Shown: positions 1 to 8,469, counted from the stretch's first letter. The stretch: DNA of 64,000 bases from CBDDCX01 sp965226925 (GCA_965226925.1 CBDDEN010000011.1:868001-932000); one strand, 5' to 3'. Numbers and translations: made by a program. Notes: generated from the letters alone by a model not told the origin.

Positions 1-554
1 GCATCCTCTCCCAGTCCGATCTGCTCCTCGGCGACGCCCGTCCAGCGCACGACCTCGGCTAGCATCCGCTTCTGCACGGGATGGTCTCGACCGATGTACC
101 CACGCGTAGGCCATCCGTGGGCCTTGGCCAAGGCGAGCATGCCGGCGTGCTTGCCCGAGCAGTTGTTGTGGATCGGCGTCGGCTTCTCACCCGCGCGGAG
201 GAGTCGATACGCCGACCTCTCGTGGAACGGCAGGTGTGTACCACACTCCAGATCCTCCTCTCCGAGCGACGCCTTTTCCAGGATGGACCGTGCCGTCCTG
301 ATGTGTTCCGGCTCGCTGCTGTGTGAAGCGCAACAGAGCGCCAACTCCTCCGTCGACAATCCGAACCGCTCGACGACTCCGTCTTCAACCAGAGGCACGG
401 CCTGGAAGGGCTTGGCCGCGGATCTGTGGAAGACGGAATACTCGGGATTCCCGACACTGGCCGTCAGGCGCCCGTCCCCGTCCACGACGGCGGCGTGGAC
501 CCGGTGGACCGATTCGACGAGTCCGCCGCGGCGAACGACCACGACGGACCTCAT
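1..554 (-). CDS. Asparaginase II family protein (3' end beyond the window)
   Basis: This minus-strand gene starts with the ATG at 554 and runs off the left edge, so about 184 N-terminal residues are visible. The translation opens MRSVVVVRRGGLVESVHRV, followed by FHRSAAKPFQAVPLV, CCASHSSEPEH and NNCSGKHAGMLALAK. These are the conserved blocks of the asparaginase II family (PF06089), distinct from the classical AnsA/AnsB fold. The family is annotated as hydrolysing L-asparagine to aspartate and ammonia, though few members have been tested. The 192 bp between it and the protease gene downstream on the map holds no gene I can support. The substrate is uncertain; the family call is firm. Confidence 0.85.
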   Translation of the reverse strand, partial: MRSVVVVRRGGLVESVHRVHAAVVDGDGRLTASVGNPEYSVFHRSAAKPFQAVPLVEDGVVERFGLSTEELALCCASHSSEPEHIRTARSILEKASLGEEDLECGTHLPFHERSAYRLLRAGEKPTPIHNNCSGKHAGMLALAKAHGWPTRGYIGRDHPVQKRMLAEVVRWTGVAEEQIGLGED

Positions 555-746
555 GGGCGACTCGACTCTCGACGGCACCGAGCATTGCATACGAGCATGT
601 AGTCTACCGGATCGTCAGGGACGTTTGCAGGTTTCGATGGGTCGGTACCGCAGGACCGGTAAGTCGCCACATCATCGGCATGAAGCGGATCGGGTGCGGG
701 GTGAACCGCATCAGCCGCTAGTGGCCCTTCGAAGGAACGCAGCGGG

Positions 747-2423
747 TCAATTCGAAGTCGATGCCCCGGACGTACCCGTTCCGAAGTCCGCGTCCGGGGC
801 CCCAGCCCCACCGGAGGCCCGGAAAAGCGCCTGAGGAGACTCTGAGTTCCGGAGCAGTTCGATTGCCTTGCCGAGTTGGGTGTCTTGACCCAGGACCTGC
901 CGGAAGGCGGCCTCCTCGTCCCACGCCTGCTGAGCGATCTCCCTCTCGAGCTGATACGCGACGAAGCGGGTCGCCGCCGTGTAGTCGGCGCGATCCAACG
1001 CGACCTCATGCTCGTCGACGAGATATCGGTAGAATCGGTCCAGATCCGCCGGCGAAGCGGAGAAGCCGAGCTCGAGGTTCGGGTGCTCTTGGACGTAGTT
1101 CACGGCGAAGTTGAACAGCGCAGTGGCGAAGACACCGGCCGAGCGGAAGACACGTTGGACCGCCTCCTGTTCGGTGAGGGTCAACGTGTCGGGCAGTACA
1201 GTGAGATCGGGGGTGATGCCTCCGCCTCCGAACAGCGTCCTCCCCCCCATGGACTCGACCGCCGGACGTCCGTCGGAGTCGTCCTTGACCACTCGCTGGC
1301 CGTTCAGCGCCAGTGTGGACGTCTCCGGTGCCCGCGAGGCCAACTGGTCTTCGCGCGTAATGTGGATGGAGCGGCCGACGGGTGTGTACCAGCGGGCCGT
1401 GGTCAGCCGGAGGATATTGCCTCCGCTCAGGCGGTAAAGCGTCTGCACGGACCCTTTGCCGTAGCTGCGTCCGCCGATGACCAGCGCCCGGTCGTGATCC
1501 TGTAACGCTCCCGCCACGATCTCAGAGGAACTCGCGCTGTTCTGGTTGACCAGCACGACCACGGGAAGGTCCGGAAGCAACTCCGGTTTCGAAGCCGCGT
1601 ACTGCTGGTTCTGTCCCGAGGCACGACCTCTCGTCTCCATGATGGCAGATGCGCTGGGCAGGAACATGTCCGCGACGGCGACGCCCTCGTCCAGCAAGCC
1701 ACCGGGATTGTCTCTCAGGTCAAGGACCAGAGACGTCATACCCTGCGCCTGTAGGCTCGCGATCGCCGCCTCCATCTCGCGATGCGAGGTCTCGCTGAAC
1801 ACCTGCAGCGGGATGTAGCCCACCCCGTCGTCGACCATGAGCGAGAAGGGTACCGACCGGAGCTCGATGACGTCCCGCGTCAACTTGAACGGAATCGCCT
1901 CGTCGACGCCGGGACGGCGGATCATCATCTCGACCTCGGTCCCGGGGGTGCCGCGCAACCGGTCGGCGGCGATATCGGTCTCCCAATCCTCGGCCGACTC
2001 TCCTTCGACCTCGATGATCTGATCACCGGCGCGGATGCCGGCTCGAAGAGCCGGCCCACCGGGCAACGCATTGATGACCGTCACCCAGCCGTCCCTCTTC
2101 AGGATCTCGAGACCTATGCCTCCGTATTCGGCGTCGGCACCACTGCGGAACCGGAAACTCTCCCAGGTCGCGGCATCGATGAAAGAGGTATGGGGGTCTC
2201 CCAGATCCTCGAGGACACCCTCGATGGCCGACTCGATGAGCCCCGACCGATCCACCGGGTCGACGAACTGCTCCGAAACGTGCTCGATGACTTCCTGAAA
2301 CAGCCTGGCCTGCACGTAGACATTGGTCTCTTGATCCACGCCCCGCTGGAGGAACCACCCACCGGTGACCAAGGCGATGGACAACACCACCACCGGACCA
2401 AGAACCGATCTCGAATCTCTCAT
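747..2423 (-). CDS. S41-family C-terminal processing peptidase (CtpA/Prc-like), membrane anchored
   Basis: About 558 residues. The ATG at 2423 is preceded by GGAGCAGAG and is preferred over a longer in-frame extension that overlaps tmk. Residues 1-25 form an uncleaved signal anchor (VVVLSIALVTGGWFLQRG), placing the protease in the periplasm. A PDZ domain follows (GGIGLEILKRDGWVTV, about 100-180), then the S41 core with LVLDLRDNPGGLLDEGV, the nucleophile region NQNSASSSEIVAGAL (Ser) and GGRSYGKGSVQT (general-base Lys). Tail-specific proteases of this family trim C-termini of envelope proteins. A helical C-terminal extension of about 150 residues follows the core. It lies 56 bp downstream of tmk and is probably the last gene of that operon. 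Confidence 0.93.
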   Translation of the reverse strand: MRDSRSVLGPVVVLSIALVTGGWFLQRGVDQETNVYVQARLFQEVIEHVSEQFVDPVDRSGLIESAIEGVLEDLGDPHTSFIDAATWESFRFRSGADAEYGGIGLEILKRDGWVTVINALPGGPALRAGIRAGDQIIEVEGESAEDWETDIAADRLRGTPGTEVEMMIRRPGVDEAIPFKLTRDVIELRSVPFSLMVDDGVGYIPLQVFSETSHREMEAAIASLQAQGMTSLVLDLRDNPGGLLDEGVAVADMFLPSASAIMETRGRASGQNQQYAASKPELLPDLPVVVLVNQNSASSSEIVAGALQDHDRALVIGGRSYGKGSVQTLYRLSGGNILRLTTARWYTPVGRSIHITREDQLASRAPETSTLALNGQRVVKDDSDGRPAVESMGGRTLFGGGGITPDLTVLPDTLTLTEQEAVQRVFRSAGVFATALFNFAVNYVQEHPNLELGFSASPADLDRFYRYLVDEHEVALDRADYTAATRFVAYQLEREIAQQAWDEEAAFRQVLGQDTQLGKAIELLRNSESPQALFRASGGAGAPDADFGTGTSGASTSN

Positions 2424-2479
2424 CTCTGCTCCGCCCACCGAGTCCTTCCCCGGATCCTTCCGCTCTTCTTCCAAGAAAA

Positions 2480-3148
2480 CTACTCCTCGAGCAGAGCGAA
2501 AGTTGCGGGCATCTTTGCGCGTAGCGTCGCTCTGACCAGCGCGTGCACCTGGTCGGCCGTACCGCACGCGTCGATCAGGCAGGCCCGTTCGTCTCTCTCG
2601 GACAGTTCCCTATAGCCTTGCCTGACCGCTTCGAGGAATTCGCTCCCGGCGGCCTCGAGGCGGTCGTCCTGCTTCCCCGCAGCCCTTTGCCTGGCTCTAC
2701 CGACTTCGACGGGCACGTCGAAAACAAGATAGAGATCGGGGACCAGTCCGCCCGTGGCGAAACGGTCCAATCGGCGCACCTCGTCCAAGGCCAGCCCCCT
2801 TCCGTACCCCTGATACGCATAGGTTGACAGGGAGAATCGGTCCGCAATGAAGAGCTCGCCGCGCTCGAGCGCGGGAGCGACGATCTCACGGACGAACGCG
2901 GCCCGTGCCGCCAAGTAGAGCAAGAGCTCGGTCTCCGGAGGCACGGAAAGCTCGGGGCGATCCTGCACCACGTGCCGAATCGCCTCGCCCACGTCGGTGC
3001 CACCGGGCTCCCGTTCGAGCCGGAAGCTCACCCCACGGGACTCGAGCCAACGGGCCAGGAGGCGGGCCTGGGTCGTCTTCCCGGCCCCCTCCACGCCCTC
3101 GAGGGCCAGGAAGGGCCCGCGCTCGGCTGCGCCTACGAGCGGCGACAC
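2480..3148 (-). CDS. tmk: Thymidylate kinase
   Basis: 222 residues, the normal length for dTMP kinase, which phosphorylates dTMP to dTDP with ATP in the cytoplasm. Visible motifs are the P-loop GVEGAGKTTQ (about 18-27), the DRX-type block ADRFSLSTYAYQGYGRGL (about 96-113), and a short LID region with ARQRAAGKQDDRLE. The start is GTG at 3148; no earlier in-frame start fits the spacing to ino1. The usual tmk partner holB is absent. Instead tmk sits between the inositol-lipid genes and a processing protease. Confidence 0.95.
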   Translation of the reverse strand: MSPLVGAAERGPFLALEGVEGAGKTTQARLLARWLESRGVSFRLEREPGGTDVGEAIRHVVQDRPELSVPPETELLLYLAARAAFVREIVAPALERGELFIADRFSLSTYAYQGYGRGLALDEVRRLDRFATGGLVPDLYLVFDVPVEVGRARQRAAGKQDDRLEAAGSEFLEAVRQGYRELSERDERACLIDACGTADQVHALVRATLRAKMPATFALLEE

Positions 3149-3190
3149 TGATTCGGTCCGTTTCCTGTGGCCACGACTCGTCTCCCGGAT

Positions 3191-4504
3191 CTACTCGTAG
3201 TACTCGCGTCCCAGGTGCGTGATCTGCTCCTCCCCCGCCAGCCACCGAAGCGTGTTCTTGAGCTTCCAGTGTTGGATGAACAGATCGTGCTCGGGATACA
3301 GCCCCGGCGCGCACTGGGGGCTCTTGAAGTAGAAGGAGAGCCACTCCTGAATGCCGCCCAGCCCGGCCCGACTCGCGAGATCCATGAACAGGGCAAGGTC
3401 CAGCACTAGGGGCGCCGCCAGGATGGAGTCCTTGCAGAGGAAGTCGACCTTGATCTGCATCGGGTAACCCAACCACCCGAAGATGTCGATGTTGTCCCAC
3501 CCCTCTTTGTCGTCTCCACGCGGCGGATAGTAGTTGATACGGACCTTGTGGTAGATGTCGCCGTAAAGGTCCGGATACAGTTTCGGTTGTAGGATGTGGT
3601 CGATGACGCCGAGCTTCGACTCTTCCTTCGTCTTGAAGCTTGCCGGATCGTCCAACACCGCCCCATCGCGATTCCCCAGGATGTTCGTGCTGAACCACCC
3701 CCGGACGCCCAGCACGCGGGCCTTGAACCCCGGGGCCAGGATCGTCTTCATGAGAGTCTGCCCCGTCTTGAAGTCCTTTCCGCCGATCGGAATCGAGTGC
3801 GCCTTCGCGTAGTCTTCGAAGGCCGGGAAGTCCGCCGAAAGGTTGGGGGCACCGTTGGCGTACGGGACCCCCTCCATGAGGGCCGCGTAGGCGTACAACA
3901 TGCTCGGCGCGATCGAAGCGTCGTTGCCCTCCATCGCCTTCTCGAACGACTCCATGGTCTCGTGCGCAGCGCCGGGCCGGAGGAAGATCTCGGTCGATCC
4001 GCACCACACCATGACCACCCGATCGCAGCCGTTCTCTTCCTTGAAGTTGCGGATGTCCTCGCGTATCTGCTCCGCGATCTCCCGCTTGTTGGCGCCGGTC
4101 TTCTTGTTCGGCCCATCGAGGCGGGTGACGTACTCCTTGTCGAACGCCGCCGGCATCGGCTTGATGGCGGACAGCTCGTCCTTGATCGGTTCGAGGTGCT
4201 CGGCCTTCAGCACACCGGCGTTGACCGCACTCTCGTAGGCGTTGTCCGGAATGGGGTCCCAGCCGCCGAAGACGATCTGATCGAGCCCGACCAAACCGAT
4301 GAAGTCCTTGATGAGCGGCGTGCGGTTCTCCGTCCGCTGGCCCAACCGGATGGCGTTCATCTGGGTCAGGCTTCCGATGGGCTTGCCCAGCCCCTTCCTG
4401 ACGAGCAGGACACCGGCGATGGTCGTGGTGGCCACGGCGCCCATACCGGGAAGCAGGACGCCGAGGCGCCCTTCCGCGGACCGAATCTCAGGACGTTCTT
4501 TCAC
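3191..4504 (-). CDS. ino1: Myo-inositol-1-phosphate synthase
   Basis: 437 residues. The enzyme converts D-glucose 6-phosphate to 1L-myo-inositol 1-phosphate using NAD+ internally. The sequence has an N-terminal Rossmann region (GVLLPGMGAVATTTIAGV), the conserved GSLTQMNAIRLG, IPIGGKDFKTGQTLMKT (active-site lysines), SWFSTN-like RGWFSTNILGNRDG, and VRINYYPPRGDDKEGWDNI. The length matches bacterial rather than longer yeast or plant enzymes. The GTG start at 4504 has AGAGGGG-like purines upstream. Only 31 bp separate it from the CDP-alcohol phosphatidyltransferase gene, and the pair makes a coherent inositol-phospholipid module. Confidence 0.94.
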   Translation of the reverse strand: MKERPEIRSAEGRLGVLLPGMGAVATTTIAGVLLVRKGLGKPIGSLTQMNAIRLGQRTENRTPLIKDFIGLVGLDQIVFGGWDPIPDNAYESAVNAGVLKAEHLEPIKDELSAIKPMPAAFDKEYVTRLDGPNKKTGANKREIAEQIREDIRNFKEENGCDRVVMVWCGSTEIFLRPGAAHETMESFEKAMEGNDASIAPSMLYAYAALMEGVPYANGAPNLSADFPAFEDYAKAHSIPIGGKDFKTGQTLMKTILAPGFKARVLGVRGWFSTNILGNRDGAVLDDPASFKTKEESKLGVIDHILQPKLYPDLYGDIYHKVRINYYPPRGDDKEGWDNIDIFGWLGYPMQIKVDFLCKDSILAAPLVLDLALFMDLASRAGLGGIQEWLSFYFKSPQCAPGLYPEHDLFIQHWKLKNTLRWLAGEEQITHLGREYYE

Positions 4505-4535
4505 TGTTTTTCCCCTCGTTCGCGGCTGAGGCCGG

Positions 4536-5171
4536 TTACCCGTCCAGGGGTACGCCCGCCGCCTGCTTGTAGACCCAGAGAATCCTGCGTACGGCCGTGT
4601 AGTTCGTGAGCACGGCGAATATCACGATCACCCCGCTGATGACGAGGCCATCCCAACTCAGGCCGAAGATCAACGATCCCAGGCCCAGGAGGACCACGCG
4701 TTCGGCTCTCTGCATCAGGCCGATGGAGCAATCCAAGCCCAAGGTCTCGGCCTTGGCCCTCGTGTAGCTGATCATGAGAGAGCCCGCCATGGCCAGCGCG
4801 ATCAGGTAGATCATGCCGATGTTCAGGAGAGACATCTCGTATTGATTGTAGAGCGAGATCAGCCCGATGTAGATGGCCACCTCGCTGATCCTGTCGAGCA
4901 CCGAGTCGTAGAACGCGCCGAATTTGGACTGGAGCCCCGATTCGCGGGCCACGCGCCCGTCGAAGATGTCGTGCGCACCGCCGAGGAGGATGCAGAACCC
5001 CGCCGTGCGCACATGGTCGGTACCGTACAGGAACCCGGCGAACACCGTGACCGCGAACCCGCTGGTGGTGATGGCGTTCGGATGCACGCGCATCCTCACG
5101 AGCCAGCCCGTGAGCGGATCGATGATCGGGTAGACCCGATCGCGGAGGTCGTCGAGGTTCTTTCCCTGCAT
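4536..5171 (-). CDS. CDP-alcohol phosphatidyltransferase, probable phosphatidylinositol-phosphate synthase
   Basis: 211 residues with about six membrane helices. The family signature D-x2-DG-x2-AR-x8-G-x3-D-x3-D is complete at about residues 69-94 (DIFDGRVARESG then KFGAFYDSVLD). Such enzymes transfer a phosphatidyl group from CDP-diacylglycerol to an alcohol. Its place next to ino1 suggests inositol 1-phosphate as the acceptor, giving phosphatidylinositol phosphate. That substrate is inferred from context; phosphatidylglycerophosphate synthase is the main alternative. No PIP phosphatase gene is visible nearby. It is 8 bp from the ylbF-like gene and clearly co-transcribed. Confidence 0.85.
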   Translation of the reverse strand: MQGKNLDDLRDRVYPIIDPLTGWLVRMRVHPNAITTSGFAVTVFAGFLYGTDHVRTAGFCILLGGAHDIFDGRVARESGLQSKFGAFYDSVLDRISEVAIYIGLISLYNQYEMSLLNIGMIYLIALAMAGSLMISYTRAKAETLGLDCSIGLMQRAERVVLLGLGSLIFGLSWDGLVISGVIVIFAVLTNYTAVRRILWVYKQAAGVPLDG

Positions 5172-5179
5172 TCTAGCGT

Positions 5180-5536
5180 CTAGGGCATGATGATCCGACT
5201 CTCGGCGCCCTCGGCGATCCCTTGCTGGATCGGCTGGTTCACCTTGAGCAGGACCTTGTCGAAATTCGTCTGAGCCGACACCAACCGCTGATAGGTCGAA
5301 CTGGACTGCAGTCGGCGCACGGCGTCCTCATAACTCGTCTTGAGCTCGTCGTCCGGCTCGCTACCGGCCTGAAGCGCGGCCTCGATCTTCTGCTCCAGCC
5401 CCTCGAGCTCCCGGCGCAGATCGGCCATGTCACCGTCGTCCTCGGTCGACGAGACGGCCACTTTGAGAATCTGGTATTCGTCTGTCTGAGCAAGGGCCCT
5501 ACCCAGGTCTTTGGCCATCTCCATCATTCGCGACAT
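5180..5536 (-). CDS. YlbF/YmcA-family helical protein
   Basis: 118 residues, mostly alpha-helical. The pattern AKDLGRALAQTDEY near the start and SSTYQRLVSAQTNFDKVL near the end matches the YlbF/YmcA (DUF964, Com_YlbF) family. In Bacillus these proteins form a complex that controls RNase Y-dependent RNA processing and development. No RNase Y gene is visible here, so the role in this organism is unknown. The gene sits between prmC and the phosphatidyltransferase gene in the same direction. Confidence 0.75.
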   Translation of the reverse strand: MSRMMEMAKDLGRALAQTDEYQILKVAVSSTEDDGDMADLRRELEGLEQKIEAALQAGSEPDDELKTSYEDAVRRLQSSSTYQRLVSAQTNFDKVLLKVNQPIQQGIAEGAESRIIMP

Positions 5537-5588
5537 GTACCTTCCCGCCTCGTTGGCCCGGACCCAGTGTCCGGACTCGGGTTACGTG

Positions 5589-6509
5589 TCAGTCTCGGAT
5601 TCGCTCAGCCATCACGATTCGTGGGCGTCCGCTCAAATCTCGTCGTACCCGCGCGGGACCGAAGGGCCGAGTCTCGTCGATGAGATCGACCACTCGGGAC
5701 TCCTGTCCCGTGCCTACCTCGAGGGCCAGCAGCCCTTCCGGCAGCACCCTGTCCGCGGCACCGGCTATCAGAGGCCGGATCACATCAAGCCCGTCCACGC
5801 CCGCGAAGAGGGCCGCTGCGGGCTCCCAATCGCGGACTTCGGGCTCCAGATGCGACCTCTGCCCCTCCTCGACGTAGGGTGGGTTCGCAACGACGACGTC
5901 GAAGCGCTCGTCCGCCTCCAGCGCCTCGAACAAAACGCCCCGGCGGAACTCGACCTTACCGTCGGCCCCGTGCCGCCGCGCGTTCTCCTCCGCCACCTCG
6001 AGCGCCGACGACGACACGTCGGTGGCCACGATGCGCTCACAGACCCCCTCGACCGCCAGGGACAAAGCGACCGCGCCACTGCCGGTTCCGACATCCCACA
6101 CGGTTCCCAGACCTCCTGGTCTCGCAGCCGCCCATCCCAGAACCTCTTCCACCAGCACCTCGGTCTCGGGGCGGGGAACCAGCACTCTCGGGTCGGTCAC
6201 CAGATCCAATTCCCTAAATGCCGTTCGTCCGAGAATGTACTGTAGCGGCTCCCGGCCGGCCCGGCGACGCAACAACGGTTTGAACGCCGCCCGATCCGCG
6301 GGGGTCAACGGCCGATCGTATTGCAGGTAAAGCTGTAAGCGCTCCACCTCGAGCGCGTCGGCCAAGAGCCATTCCGCGTCCGACCGGCTGTTGTCCACCC
6401 CCTTTTCGGCCAGGTAGTCGGCACTCCACAGGATCATGCGGAGAATCGTCCACGCTTCTTCGGAGCCGGCGTCGTCTCGGACCCGGGCGGCGCCTTCGGC
6501 CGAAGTCAC
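5589..6509 (-). CDS. prmC: Peptide chain release factor N5-glutamine methyltransferase
   Basis: 306 residues from a GTG at 6509 that overlaps the prfA stop as GTGA. The longer open frame upstream is antisense-like sequence inside prfA and is rejected. PrmC methylates the GGQ glutamine of release factors RF1 and RF2 using S-adenosylmethionine. It has the helical N-terminal domain, REPLQYILGRTAF, VPRPETEVLVEEVL, the SAM motif WDVGTGSGAVALSLA and the catalytic NPPY within VVANPPYVEEGQR. The prfA-prmC pairing is the classical arrangement, with the substrate gene directly upstream. Confidence 0.96.
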   Translation of the reverse strand: MTSAEGAARVRDDAGSEEAWTILRMILWSADYLAEKGVDNSRSDAEWLLADALEVERLQLYLQYDRPLTPADRAAFKPLLRRRAGREPLQYILGRTAFRELDLVTDPRVLVPRPETEVLVEEVLGWAAARPGGLGTVWDVGTGSGAVALSLAVEGVCERIVATDVSSSALEVAEENARRHGADGKVEFRRGVLFEALEADERFDVVVANPPYVEEGQRSHLEPEVRDWEPAAALFAGVDGLDVIRPLIAGAADRVLPEGLLALEVGTGQESRVVDLIDETRPFGPARVRRDLSGRPRIVMAERIRD

Positions 6510-7606
6510 TCCTGGCCGCCCTGGAGACGCTCTTCCTGATCGGCCATACCCAGGGCCTCGATCAGGTCGCTCAAATCGCCGTCCAGAACCTGGGTCAGGT
6601 TGTGAACCGTGAGCTTGATCCGATGATCGGTCACACGGCTCTGCGGAAAATTGTACGTACGGATCTTCGCAGACCGATCCCCGGTGCCAACCTGAGCCCG
6701 TCTCTCCCTCGATCGCTCGGCTTCCTGCTCCGCGATCTTCTGGTCGAGGAGGCGGCTCCGCAGAACCTTGAGGGCCTTCGCCTTGTTCTTGTGCTGCGAT
6801 TTTTCGTCCTGCTGAGAGACGACGAGCCCTGAGGGCATGTGGGTGATCCGCACCGCCGAGTCCGTCGTGTTCACGGACTGACCCCCGGGCCCGGACGAAC
6901 GGAACACGTCGATCCGAAGGTCCTTCGGATCGATCTCCAGGTCGACCTCCTCCGCCTCGGGCAGCACCGCGACCGTAGCCGCCGAGGTGTGGATCCGGCC
7001 CTGACTTTCCGTCTCGGGAACACGCTGCACGCGGTGAACCCCCGACTCGAACCGAAGGCGCCCGTACACGCCCTTTCCGCGAACGGTGAAGATGACCTCC
7101 TTGATCGAGCCCGGGATGCCTTCCGAGAGGCTCATGAGCTCGACGCTCCATCCCTCGCGCTCCGCGACTCGCTTGTACATGCGGTACAGATCGTGCGCGA
7201 AGAGCCCGGCTTCGTCGCCTCCCGTCCCGGCGCGAATCTCCACTACGGCCGCACGGTCGTCGAGCGGGTTTTGGGGGATGAGGAGCTTGCGCGCCTCGGC
7301 TTCCAGAGTGTGGATCCGCTTCTCGAGTGAAGCGATCTCGTCTTCGGCCAGAGATCGCATCTCGGGATCATCAGCCTCGGAAAGCACCTCGCTGGCTCCC
7401 TCGTGCTCATCCAAGAGGCCGAGAAGCCGATTCGCGACCAGGATCACCGGCTCGAGTTCGGCCCGCTCCTGCCCCAGCGTCCGCAGTCGATCGAGGTTCC
7501 GGACGACGGCGGGGTCAGCCAGTTCGGCCTCCAAGTCGCCGAAGTGCCCTCGAGCATCACGGAGACGGTCGAGAAGCCGCTCATCGACTCCTCCGGGGTT
7601 ACTCAT
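6506..7606 (-). CDS. prfA: Peptide chain release factor 1
   Basis: 366 residues. RF1 recognises UAA and UAG stop codons and triggers peptide release on the ribosome. The sequence shows the recognition-loop context HRVQRVPETESQGRIHTSAA (PxT-type motif PET, so RF1 rather than RF2) and the catalytic SSGPGGQSVNTTDSAV loop around residues 230-245. The ATG at 7606 gives the expected N-terminal coiled coil (LLDRLRDARGHFGDLEAELA). It lies 24 bp after rpmE and overlaps prmC by 4 nt. Confidence 0.97.
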   Translation of the reverse strand: MSNPGGVDERLLDRLRDARGHFGDLEAELADPAVVRNLDRLRTLGQERAELEPVILVANRLLGLLDEHEGASEVLSEADDPEMRSLAEDEIASLEKRIHTLEAEARKLLIPQNPLDDRAAVVEIRAGTGGDEAGLFAHDLYRMYKRVAEREGWSVELMSLSEGIPGSIKEVIFTVRGKGVYGRLRFESGVHRVQRVPETESQGRIHTSAATVAVLPEAEEVDLEIDPKDLRIDVFRSSGPGGQSVNTTDSAVRITHMPSGLVVSQQDEKSQHKNKAKALKVLRSRLLDQKIAEQEAERSRERRAQVGTGDRSAKIRTYNFPQSRVTDHRIKLTVHNLTQVLDGDLSDLIEALGMADQEERLQGGQE

Positions 7607-7630
7607 GCGCGACTCGGACCCGGTTACGTC

Positions 7631-7837
7631 CTACTTGGCGGCCTTGTCGTACTTCCTCTTGAACCGCTCTACGCGTCCCGCCGTGTCGACCAGACGCTGC
7701 TTGCCCGTGTAGAAGGGGTGGCACACGGAGCAGATGTCGGTGTGGACCTCGGCCTGTGTCGCCCTAGTCTCGAACGAATGTCCACACGAGCAGGTCACCA
7801 TCGCCTGCACATAGTCAGGGTGGATACCCTCTTTCAT
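7631..7837 (-). CDS. rpmE: Ribosomal protein L31 (zinc-binding type)
   Basis: 68 residues from the ATG at 7837, beginning MKEGIHPDYVQAMVTCSCGH. The upstream extension of the reading frame runs through leader hairpins and is rejected. The zinc ligands CxC (TCSCGH) and CxxC (CSVCHPFYTGKQ) are present, so this is the zinc-containing form rather than the zinc-free paralogue. Its own promoter-like sequence and a hairpin-rich leader of about 130 nt lie upstream (7838-8003). prfA and prmC follow immediately and could share the transcript. Confidence 0.96.
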   Translation of the reverse strand: MKEGIHPDYVQAMVTCSCGHSFETRATQAEVHTDICSVCHPFYTGKQRLVDTAGRVERFKRKYDKAAK

Positions 7838-7868
7838 GATCCATCTCCGGTATTCAACAGAAAGCGGT

Positions 7869-7931
7869 CCGGGGATCCCCGGAGAACCGCGCCGGGGTTC
7901 CCGGCGAAAAACCGCGCCGGGGGTTCCCGGC
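7869..7931 (-). promoter_or_regulatory. Tandem GC hairpins in the rpmE leader (possible attenuator)
   Basis: Three perfect or near-perfect palindromes lie between the rpmE promoter and start codon: CCGGGGATCCCCGG at 7869-7882, GCCGGGGTTCCCGGC at 7891-7905 and GCCGGGGGTTCCCGGC at 7916-7931. The last two belong to a tandem direct repeat of about 25 bp (7884-7907 and 7909-7933). Read on the minus strand, the hairpin at 7916-7931 is followed by GCGG and then five T residues, like an intrinsic terminator. This could end transcription from the broken gene upstream or attenuate rpmE. Function is inferred. Confidence 0.5.
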
Positions 7932-7974
7932 GAGAACGCCTCGCGGGAACGCACGCCCGCTCTTTAGCCTGGGG

Positions 7975-8003
7975 AATATAGAAATGCGGACAAGTCAGTT
8001 CAA
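7975..8003 (-). promoter_or_regulatory. Predicted sigma-70 type promoter for rpmE
   Basis: On the minus strand, TTGAAC (8003-7998) and TATATT (7980-7975) are separated by exactly 17 bp. Both boxes match the consensus at five of six positions. Transcription would start near 7968, giving a leader of about 130 nt that contains the tandem hairpins. The region is AT-richer than its surroundings. Confidence 0.6.
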
Positions 8004-8095
8004 GCAGGTGCGGGCTTCGGGTAGTGTACAACGACGCACACTCCGAGCAGGACGCAATCCAGCTTGTATTCGATTTCTGTCAGGACTTGGCAGAG

Positions 8096-8364
8096 CTAGA
8101 GGCGGGCAAGCGCGGCGTGGCGTGCTATCTCCGACCGTTGGTCCGGGCTCAACTTCGCCGCCCTCGCCCCTTACCCCCACTGAGGCCGCCTAGACGGCCC
8201 AGGGCGACGGCGGCGGGGTTCTTCTCCGACGGTGGCTCGACGTTCCTGTTGCCGTCACCACCCTCGTCTTCCCACGTCGCCTGCTGCACCTCCTCGTACG
8301 CAATGACGCTGGGATCGTCCCGCTCTTCTTCCTGCTTGCGTTTCTTGCTTGAGCGCTTTGGCAT
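8096..8364 (-). pseudogene. Small basic protein of the NPAAVALGRLGG type, interrupted by a frameshift
   Basis: The ATG at 8364 opens MPKRSSKKRKQEEERDD and continues to NPAAVALGRLGGLSGGKG, then stops early at 8149 after 71 residues (GRGRRS). Reading on in the next frame from the same point gives ARAAKLSPDQRSEIARHAAL and a TAG at 8098-8096. Together these restore the familiar C-terminal signature of a widespread family of small basic proteins of unknown function. The break lies in a run of G (GGTAAGGGGCGAGG), where two extra bases or one lost base explain it. It could be a real mutation or a sequencing or assembly error. Confidence 0.75.
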
Positions 8365-8469
8365 GATCCATAACCTAACCCGCCGCTGTCCTCGCCTCCA
8401 TGGGGCCGCTCCTTTGCCTACAAACGAATCGCCTCTACTAGGACGGTGAAGTAACCAACAAAATCAGCA

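Noticed and set aside
6510..7151. N-terminal extension of prmC
   Set aside because: The extension lies in the wrong frame of prfA. The GTGA overlap at 6506-6509 and the PrmC family start both place the true start at 6509.
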